Under the pieces are notes generated by a model. That model did not search any database, had not been told where the DNA came from, and saw only the letters and a list, made by a program, of their open reading frames with translations. Shown here piece after piece: positions 1 through 3,675 of a stretch of 6,319 nucleotides of DNA (position 1 is its first letter; the number at the start of each line of letters is the position of its first letter). Source of the stretch: an uncultured Collinsella sp. (GTDB lineage Bacteria > Actinomycetota > Coriobacteriia > Coriobacteriales > Coriobacteriaceae); NCBI GenBank assembly GCA_902495945.1, contig CABUZD010000100.1, forward strand, positions 1 through 6,319, given 5' to 3'. The position numbers and the translations under genes were made by a program.

Positions 1-35
1 CCGATCTCGGAAGGCACGTGCAGACCTTTCGTCAT
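1..35 (-). CDS. arcA: 5' end of a probable second arginine deiminase gene (truncated by window edge)
   Basis: Only the first 11 codons and two further bases are present, reading MTKGLHVPSEI; the gene continues to the left of the window. The bases are identical to the first 35 bases of the complete arcA at 3090-3124. The identity continues through the ribosome-binding region, so that 59 of 60 bases match between 1-60 and 3090-3149. The start ATG (complement of 33-35) is preceded by AGGAGG only two bases away, with GAAAGG further upstream, exactly as in arcA. I infer a paralogous arginine deiminase in the same orientation. So short a stretch could also be the remnant of a partial duplication, or a different gene that acquired the arcA leader and start. 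The sequence to the left of the window decides. Confidence 0.6.
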   Translation of the reverse strand, partial: MTKGLHVPSEI

Positions 36-52
36 GGCCTCCTACCTTTCTT

Positions 53-73
53 TCGGGCCCTTGTCAGGGCCGA
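53..73 (-). promoter_or_regulatory. 5' leader hairpin of the truncated arcA copy
   Basis: An imperfect hairpin of eight base pairs with one bulged base lies 18-38 bases upstream of the start codon at 35. The left arm is TCGGGCCCT (53-61), the right arm AGGGCCGA (66-73), with a four-base loop. The full arcA has an equivalent hairpin at 3141-3160. The right-arm core GGCCGA is kept in both copies although the loop differs in sequence and length. The GGCC of the arm could also pair with the GGCC next to the Shine-Dalgarno, so an effect on translation is possible but unproven. Confidence 0.4.
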
Positions 74-117
74 TTCGTTAGCGCCCCTCCGTGTGAGGCG
101 TTATTGCTGACGATATA

Positions 118-183
118 TTTATATCCAAAATCAGCCCATACTTCCACCTTGCCCCCGAACGGTTTTTTATAGGGGGTGAACGG
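118..183 (-). promoter_or_regulatory. Promoter region of the truncated arcA copy, with two CCGTTC repeats 21 bp apart
   Basis: Read on the minus strand, a -10-like TATAAA occupies 123-118 inside the conserved block TTTTGGATATAA. At the -35 distance is a poor TGGAAG (146-141), so the promoter probably needs an activator. Upstream lie CCGTTCGGGGG (CCGTTC at 162-157) and CCGTTCACC (CCGTTC at 183-178), exactly 21 bp apart on the same face of the helix. The full arcA promoter has the same elements at a constant offset of 3089 bases, while the bases between them have diverged. That pattern of conservation is the main evidence. The predicted transcription start is near 111, at a TTGCTGAC block (104-111) also shared by the two copies. 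Confidence 0.5.
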
Positions 184-397
184 CATACACATATACTTCA
201 CGCATGGCACACTTCATCTTAATAAAGCGTATTTACGTGCTTAAACGCGTTTTCAATCCTAAAATCAAATGGAACTTAACTTTGTTAAACCATCCTCAAA
301 TTGCATATTTCCACTAAAGCTATGAATAGAATTAGCGGTTCATACCGCGTCTCAACCATTTTCATTTTTATTCAGAAAAAAGTTTGTCCTATTCATT

Positions 398-425
398 TCT
401 GGTAAATAAATTACCGTTTACCAGA
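398..425. promoter_or_regulatory. Operator-like inverted repeat TCTGGTAAA-N10-TTTACCAGA
   Basis: This is a perfect 9-bp inverted repeat (398-406 and 417-425) with a 10-base AT-rich centre. Arm centres are 19 bp apart, about two helical turns, as expected for a dimeric DNA-binding protein. A nested dyad GGTAA-N5-TTACC (401-415) shares the left arm. The right arm overlaps the first TACCGTTTACC of the direct repeat pair at 412-443. It lies just upstream of the candidate plus-strand promoter at 429-459. No known family operator is recognised with confidence. Confidence 0.45.
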
Positions 426-443
426 CGCTTGATACCGTTCACC
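412..443 (+). repeat. Direct repeat pair TACCGTTYACC, 21-bp period
   Basis: TACCGTTTACC (412-422) and TACCGTTCACC (433-443) differ at one base and start 21 bp apart. The period and the ACCGTTC core match the repeats in both arcA promoters, where they read on the minus strand, and a single copy upstream of ppk (3579-3589). The GTTCACC half resembles the PHO-box unit described in Streptomyces, but those units recur every 11 bp and the resemblance may be chance. I infer binding sites for a transcription factor that binds in tandem on one helix face. Confidence 0.5.
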
Positions 444-459
444 GGAAACTCAGTATAAG
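429..459 (+). promoter_or_regulatory. Candidate plus-strand promoter TTGATA-N19-TATAAG
   Basis: TTGATA (429-434) matches five of six bases of the -35 consensus, and TATAAG (454-459) five of six of the -10. The 19-bp spacer is longer than the usual 17. The second TACCGTTCACC repeat overlaps the -35 and spacer, so a bound factor would directly affect polymerase. Transcription would start near 466 and point at the terminator at 522-559, with no protein gene in between. Confidence 0.4.
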
Positions 460-465
460 GCCCAG

Positions 466-559
466 CGGATACCGGCTCGCTTTACGGCCCCATTTGTAAC
501 AACTTGACTTCTCGGTATAGAAAAACGGACCCGCTTCACTAGGGAAACGGGTCCGTTTT
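466..559 (+). ncRNA. Possible small RNA of about 94 nt ending at a strong terminator
   Basis: The candidate promoter at 429-459 and the terminator at 522-559 would bound a transcript of roughly 94 bases. I find no ATG or GTG in 466-521, so it would be noncoding. The 5' half is GC-rich (ACCGG and ACGGCCCC segments that could pair) and the 3' end would be the terminator stem with a U run. This is inferred from the arrangement only. The promoter may be inactive, or it may merely produce a short transcript opposing the aminotransferase that the shared terminator stops. Confidence 0.25.
522..559. terminator. Bidirectional Rho-independent terminator
   Basis: A perfect 12-bp stem, AAAACGGACCCG (522-533) against CGGGTCCGTTTT (548-559), encloses a 14-base loop in which TTC/GAA can add three more pairs. 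On the minus strand the stem ends in five T's (525-521), placed 50 bases past the aminotransferase stop, so it is a convincing end for the arcA-aminotransferase transcript. On the plus strand it ends in four T's and should also stop rightward transcription. Confidence 0.85.
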
Positions 560-608
560 CGATTATCTTTGGCCAATTTAGATAAGGCCATCGAAGATCA
601 TCGGAATC

Positions 609-1733
609 CTAGCGATCAAACTCCGCCAGTGCCTCGCCCAAAAGCCTCAGGCCCTCACGCAGAACGTCCTCGCTCGCGCAGTAGCCCAGGCGTGCGCCAC
701 AGGGAAGCTCAAAGCGGCTGCCGGGTACCAGCAGCACTCCCCTCTCGGACAGCAGGCGCTTGCAGAACCCCTCGTCATCCTCGGGAATATCAAGCTGGAT
801 AAATGAGGTGGACACGCCCTGCGGCGCCGTCCAGGAAACGCGGTGCTGCGTATCGATCCAAGCCTGCGCGATATCGCAGTTGCCAAACACGATCTTGCGA
901 TTGCGCTCGAGGATCTTGTCCTTGTGCTCAAGCACATAGGTCGCCAGGGCATCGTTGAACACGCCGCCGCAGATCATGGTGTAATCGCGATAGGTACGGA
1001 TGCGGTTGGACACCTCTTCGTCGGCCACGACCCAGCCCGCGCGGGCCGCAGGCGTCGAGTAAGTCTTAGACACCGAGTTGGTGACGATGGCTTTCTCGTA
1101 CACATCGGCCATCGACATGAAGGACTCGGTGTTCTCGAGGGGCAAGTACACCTCGTCGCACAGCACATAGGCGCCCACCGAGCGGGCGATCTCGGCAATC
1201 TGTCCGAGCGTATCGGCATCAAGCACCGTACCGATGGGGTTAGATGCGTTGTTGATGCAGATGAGCCTGATATTGGGACGGACCAAGCGCTTGAGTTCCT
1301 CGATATCGGGCTTCCAGCCGAGTTCCTCGCGAAGCTCCCAATACTCGACCTCGGCGCCCAGCGTGCGCGGAATCTCGTAGAGCGGCGCGTAGGTGGGCCA
1401 CTCGGCGATAACATGGTCGCCGGGCTCGACCACAGCCATGATGGCGTTGAGGTTAGCGCCCGTGCAGCCATTGGTCTGCAGAATGTGATCGGGATTGGCC
1501 TCGCGACGATACAGCTTGGCAACCTCGGCCTTAAACTCCGGCGAGCCCTCGATCCAGCCGTAGTTCATCTTCTCGCGGTCCAGGCGCTCGTAGAACGTGG
1601 CGCCGTCCTGCTCATCGAGCGCGCGCAGCTCGCCCATGGTGAGCGACGAGATCGTCGACTGGGCGATGTCCCACGTGGCACTCTTCTCCCAAACGTTGAG
1701 CCATTCCTCAACGCCAATCGTCTTGATGTCCAT
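609..1733 (-). CDS. PLP-dependent class I/II aminotransferase (fold type I), substrate unknown
   Basis: The protein of 374 residues has the layout of a fold-type-I aminotransferase, a cytosolic homodimer that moves amino groups between amino acids and 2-oxo acids through pyridoxal phosphate. Landmarks are the phosphate-binding NGCTGAN near 88-94, W112 in the position that usually stacks on the cofactor, SNPIG (N165), DEVY (D193, Y196), the Schiff-base lysine K223 in NSVSKTYS, R231 in the phosphate-binding stretch, and R348 in GARLGYC, the expected substrate-carboxylate arginine. All key residues are present. I chose the ATG at 1733 because AAGGAG lies seven bases upstream; the frame stays open to 1787 and would add 18 residues that lack the family pattern. 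It sits downstream of arcA on the same strand, with no clear promoter of its own, and ends before a strong terminator. The linkage suggests a role in arginine, citrulline or ornithine metabolism, which is inference. It also recalls the group containing capreomycidine synthase and MalY-like enzymes, so a lyase or cyclising activity is possible. Confidence 0.88.
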   Translation of the reverse strand: MDIKTIGVEEWLNVWEKSATWDIAQSTISSLTMGELRALDEQDGATFYERLDREKMNYGWIEGSPEFKAEVAKLYRREANPDHILQTNGCTGANLNAIMAVVEPGDHVIAEWPTYAPLYEIPRTLGAEVEYWELREELGWKPDIEELKRLVRPNIRLICINNASNPIGTVLDADTLGQIAEIARSVGAYVLCDEVYLPLENTESFMSMADVYEKAIVTNSVSKTYSTPAARAGWVVADEEVSNRIRTYRDYTMICGGVFNDALATYVLEHKDKILERNRKIVFGNCDIAQAWIDTQHRVSWTAPQGVSTSFIQLDIPEDDEGFCKRLLSERGVLLVPGSRFELPCGARLGYCASEDVLREGLRLLGEALAEFDR

Positions 1734-1740
1734 GGCCAAG

Positions 1741-1746
1741 CTCCTT
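1741..1746 (-). promoter_or_regulatory. Shine-Dalgarno AAGGAG that fixes the aminotransferase start
   Basis: The complement of 1741-1746 reads AAGGAG and is followed by seven bases and then the ATG at 1733. Upstream of the alternative ATG at 1787 the sequence runs into the GC-rich hairpin (1789-1822) and offers no ribosome-binding site. This supports the shorter 374-residue protein. Confidence 0.8.
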
Positions 1747-1788
1747 ACAAAAGCAGTCATCCAATCGTGTTGACGTTCCTCATACAAG

Positions 1789-1822
1789 ATTGGGGCGGTG
1801 CGAAAACCCGCACCGCCCCAAT
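1789..1822. terminator. Perfect 14-bp GC-rich hairpin between arcA and the aminotransferase
   Basis: ATTGGGGCGGTGCG (1789-1802) pairs perfectly with CGCACCGCCCCAAT (1809-1822) around a six-base loop. It lies 61-94 bases past the arcA stop and about 56 bases before the aminotransferase start. Neither strand has a T run after the stem: the minus strand continues CTTGTATGAG. It is therefore not a classic Rho-independent terminator. It may give partial termination, or act as an mRNA-processing or 3'-end stabilising element that sets a higher arcA level than aminotransferase level. The structure is certain; the function is inferred. Confidence 0.55.
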
Positions 1823-1827
1823 GGGAG

Positions 1828-1849
1828 ACATCTAATGGCAGCTAGATGT
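1828..1849. repeat. Second small inverted repeat in the arcA-aminotransferase gap
   Basis: ACATCTA (1828-1834) and TAGATGT (1843-1849) form a 7-bp stem with an eight-base loop, five bases from the large hairpin at 1789-1822. On the arcA transcript it would be the first of two consecutive hairpins after the stop codon. It may protect the arcA 3' end, or it may be incidental. Confidence 0.4.
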
Positions 1850-1882
1850 ATGTATTATGACCTGTACGGGTCCTTGAAGACC

Positions 1883-3124
1883 TTAGAGGTCCTCGCGCCA
1901 GAAGGGCATGCTCATGCAGCGCGGGCCGCCGCGGCCGCGGGAGAGCTCGGCGGAGGGCACGACGAGAAGGTCCAGGCCCTCCTTGTACAGCACGTCGTTG
2001 GTGACGGTGTTGCGGGCGTAGACGCAGATCTTGCCGGGCTCGACGCACAGGGTGTTGGAGCCGTCGTTCCACTGCTCGCGGGAGGCCGCGATCGGGTCGC
2101 CGCCGCCGCAGGGGATCAGCTTGACCTGGTCGACGCCGGTGGCGTCCTCCAGGACGTGCTCGAGGGTGTCCTCGATCAGGCGGATGTTCACGTCGCCCGG
2201 GTTCTTGCCGGCGGTCAGCTCGTAGACGCGCAGGGTGCCCATGATGGCGGGGTGGATCGTGAACTTATCGACGTCGATCTGGGTGAAGACCGTGTCGAGG
2301 TGCATGAAGGCGCGCGAGACCGGGATGTCGAAGGCCAGGATGCGCTCGACCTTGGAGTCGGAGTTCCAGAAGATGTTCTGGGCCATGACGTCGATCGCGG
2401 CGGCCTGGGTGCGCTGGGAGATGCCGACGGCGAGGGTCTTCTCGTTGATGTTCAGCACGTCGCCGCCCTCGGTGTGGAACTGGCAGTCGCGGCGGAAGTA
2501 CAGCGAGACGTCCTTGTAGTCGGGGTGGTACTTGAAGATGTACTTGCCGTACAGGGTCTCGCGGTTGCGGGTGACCGAGTACATGCGGTTGAGGTTGACG
2601 CCCTCGCCGACGACCGCGAACGGGTCGCGGGTGAAGTAGAGGTTGGGCATCGGGTCGATGATCAGGTCGGACTCGGACTCGGAGTTGACCAGGGAGTCGA
2701 GGGTCGTGGACGCCGTGAGGGGCATGTCGATCTCGGACTTGGTCATGCCGGCCATGGTCTTCTTGACGAACTCGAGGTTGTCCTCGATGGAGTCCAGCTT
2801 CTCGCGGACGATCTGCGGCATGTGCTGGCCGCGGATGCCGGCCTCGGCGATGTACTGGTCGGTGAACTCGGCGCGGGCGCCGGGGACCTGGTCGAACACC
2901 TCAGCGACGAGGTTCTCGAGATAGAGGACCTCCACGCCCTGGTCCCTCAGGATCTGGGCGAAGGTGTCGTGCTCCTGCTGCGCGACCTCCAGGAACGGGA
3001 CGTCGTCGAACAGGAGTCGCTCGAGCTCGTCGGGCGGCAGGTTGAGGAGCTCGTCGCCGGGACGGTGCAGGCAGACCTTCCTGAGCTTGCCGATCTCGGA
3101 AGGCACGTGCAGACCTTTCGTCAT
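1883..3124 (-). CDS. arcA: Arginine deiminase (arginine to citrulline plus ammonia)
   Basis: The 413-residue product is full length for bacterial arginine deiminase, the cytosolic first enzyme of the arginine deiminase pathway, which yields ATP and ammonia when followed by ornithine carbamoyltransferase and carbamate kinase. The guanidino-modifying signature is complete: FTRDP with D167, HTEGGD with E219, MHLDTVF with H275 and D277, and the nucleophile C403 in RGGPRCMSMP near the C terminus. These match D166, E224, H278, D280 and C406 of the Pseudomonas aeruginosa enzyme in order and spacing. The N terminus (GLHVPSEIGKLRKVCLHRPG) is also typical. The ATG at 3124 has an AGGAGG only two bases upstream, closer than usual, with GAAAGG further up. 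Codons end almost exclusively in G or C, more strictly than in the neighbours, suggesting high expression. The leader and promoter are duplicated at the left edge of the window before a second copy of the gene start. The partner pathway genes are not in view. Confidence 0.97.
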   Translation of the reverse strand: MTKGLHVPSEIGKLRKVCLHRPGDELLNLPPDELERLLFDDVPFLEVAQQEHDTFAQILRDQGVEVLYLENLVAEVFDQVPGARAEFTDQYIAEAGIRGQHMPQIVREKLDSIEDNLEFVKKTMAGMTKSEIDMPLTASTTLDSLVNSESESDLIIDPMPNLYFTRDPFAVVGEGVNLNRMYSVTRNRETLYGKYIFKYHPDYKDVSLYFRRDCQFHTEGGDVLNINEKTLAVGISQRTQAAAIDVMAQNIFWNSDSKVERILAFDIPVSRAFMHLDTVFTQIDVDKFTIHPAIMGTLRVYELTAGKNPGDVNIRLIEDTLEHVLEDATGVDQVKLIPCGGGDPIAASREQWNDGSNTLCVEPGKICVYARNTVTNDVLYKEGLDLLVVPSAELSRGRGGPRCMSMPFWREDL

Positions 3125-3140
3125 GGCCTCCTACCTTTCT

Positions 3141-3160
3141 TTCGGGCCTTACTGGCCGAA
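3141..3160 (-). promoter_or_regulatory. 5' leader hairpin of arcA
   Basis: TTCGGGCC (3141-3148) pairs with GGCCGAA (3154-3160) as seven base pairs with one bulge and a five-base loop, 17-36 bases upstream of the arcA start. The counterpart at 53-73 sits at the same distance from its start. A further shared leader element, GCGCCCCTCCG (3168-3178 here, 81-91 in the other copy), can form a second weak stem with the bases beyond it. The predicted leader from about 3200 to 3125 is about 75 bases long. Translational control or message stability are possible roles. Confidence 0.4.
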
Positions 3161-3206
3161 TGTATCAGCGCCCCTCCGTATGGGACGCTGCTTGCTGACA
3201 GCTCTA

Positions 3207-3273
3207 GTTATATCCAAAAACCACCTGCAATTCCACCTCGCCCCCGAACGGTCAGCAAAGTGCGATGAACGGT
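3207..3273 (-). promoter_or_regulatory. arcA promoter with two CCGTTC repeats 21 bp apart
   Basis: On the minus strand a -10-like TATAAC (3212-3207) lies in TTTTTGGATATAAC, with a weak TGGAAT at the -35 distance (3235-3230). CCGTTC occurs at 3251-3246 (ACCGTTCGGGGG) and at 3272-3267 (TACCGTTCATC), 21 bp apart, centred roughly 48 and 69 bases before the predicted start near 3200. The spacing, order and distance to the -10 equal those of the copy at 118-183, although intervening bases differ. A poor -35 plus conserved upstream tandem sites is the usual look of an activated promoter. The site does not resemble the ArgR or Crp/Fnr boxes that control arc genes in other bacteria. Confidence 0.55.
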
Positions 3274-3570
3274 ATATCGCATATGATTCCCCCATGATGC
3301 ACTTCGGTTCTCTAAAGCAGGTTTTCAAAGGTAAATGTTCTTTTTTCTAAGGAATTAAGCTAGATTGCACAAATATTTTCATGTTTAGGAATTGCATAGC
3401 TAAAACGGTTTTCTGCATATATATGTCGTTTGTCCATGATTCAATTTGGATTCGATTATATTCAGCTCGCAATCATTCTTATTCATACATCCTCACCAGT
3501 TGAGTATGGATATAGATTGTTTCCAAACGAGTTGGACAGTTAGTTGCATGCCTTGTCAGCGTAAGAAGTA

Positions 3571-3589
3571 GGTAAAGATACCGTTCGCA
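3571..3589 (+). promoter_or_regulatory. Single TACCGTTCGCA element upstream of ppk, with a GGTA-N4-TACC dyad
   Basis: TACCGTTCGCA (3579-3589) shares TACCGTT with the repeats at 412-443 and with the distal site of the arcA promoter. It is preceded by GGTAAAGA, much as the 412 repeat is preceded by GGTAAATAAAT, and GGTA-N4-TACC (3571-3582) forms a small dyad. No second copy occurs 21 bp away on either side. It lies about 90-105 bases before the ppk start and could link ppk to the same regulator; this is inference from motif similarity. Confidence 0.35.
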
Positions 3590-3618
3590 CAATACGTCCG
3601 TGCCACAAGTCGACTAAA

Positions 3619-3646
3619 TTGAGACAATAGTGAATAGGGTTAGGCT
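3619..3646 (+). promoter_or_regulatory. Weak candidate ppk promoter TTGAGA-N16-TAGGCT
   Basis: TTGAGA (3619-3624) and TAGGCT (3641-3646) are separated by 16 bp. The -35 fits well (five of six bases), the -10 poorly (three of six). Transcription would start near 3653, giving a leader of about 23 bases, within the hairpin at 3650-3664. The true promoter could lie further upstream. Confidence 0.28.
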
Positions 3647-3649
3647 ACC

Positions 3650-3664
3650 GTCCCCTGCGGGGAC
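3650..3664 (+). promoter_or_regulatory. GC hairpin immediately upstream of the ppk start
   Basis: GTCCCC-TGC-GGGGAC is a perfect 6-bp stem with a three-base loop ending 11 bases before the ATG at 3676. CCGT (3648-3651) could alternatively pair with ACGG (3668-3671). The right arm GGGGA is one of the few purine-rich candidates for ribosome binding before ppk, so the fold would hide it. Translational control is possible but not shown. Confidence 0.4.
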
Positions 3665-3675
3665 TGAACGGACAG

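Larger units (their letters stand above)
36..608. other. Gene-free AT-rich spacer between the truncated arcA copy and the aminotransferase
   Basis: I see no plausible coding sequence here: no open frame combines a ribosome-binding site with codon use like the neighbouring genes. From 36 to about 215 it is the leader and promoter of the truncated arcA copy, recognisably homologous to 3125-3306. From about 216 to 397 it is plain AT-rich DNA; the only structure I noted is a small dyad, GCGGT-TCAT-ACCGC (335-348). From 398 to 459 comes a cluster of inverted and direct repeats with a plus-strand promoter candidate. The strong terminator at 522-559 ends the block. Confidence 0.75.
3125..3675. other. 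Divergent AT-rich spacer between arcA and ppk
   Basis: No coding sequence is supported here. From 3125 to about 3306 it is the arcA leader and promoter, homologous to 36-215. From about 3307 to 3570 it is AT-rich DNA in which I see only AAAAC-G-GTTTT (3402-3412), whose minus strand contains ACCGTTT. From 3571 to 3675 it holds a TACCGTTCGCA element, a weak promoter candidate and a GC hairpin directly before ppk. Confidence 0.75.

Noticed and set aside
569..802. A 77-codon plus-strand open frame after the terminator
   Set aside because: It overlaps the 3' end of the aminotransferase on the opposite strand, has no ribosome-binding site and starts just after a terminator that would stop incoming transcription.
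1734..1787. Upstream extension of the aminotransferase to the ATG at 1787
   Set aside because: The extra 18 residues precede a start with a well-placed AAGGAG at 1741-1746, and the upstream ATG has no ribosome-binding site and abuts a hairpin.
843..1835. A 330-codon open frame on the plus strand opposite the aminotransferase
   Set aside because: Its product is a compositional shadow rich in His, Arg, Gly and Asp with no motif, and the minus strand carries a complete aminotransferase with all active-site residues.
1790..3268. A 492-codon open frame on the plus strand opposite arcA
   Set aside because: It is the mirror of arcA, whose codons nearly always end in G or C, so stop codons are rare on the opposite strand. 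The translation is Val/Asp/Leu/Gly/Glu-rich low-complexity protein with no family pattern, while the arcA strand has the complete catalytic set.
3361..3560. AT-rich stretch considered as a replication origin or attachment site
   Set aside because: There are no iterated boxes of the DnaA type, no flanking duplication and no integrase or transposase gene nearby; it looks like an ordinary AT-rich promoter spacer.
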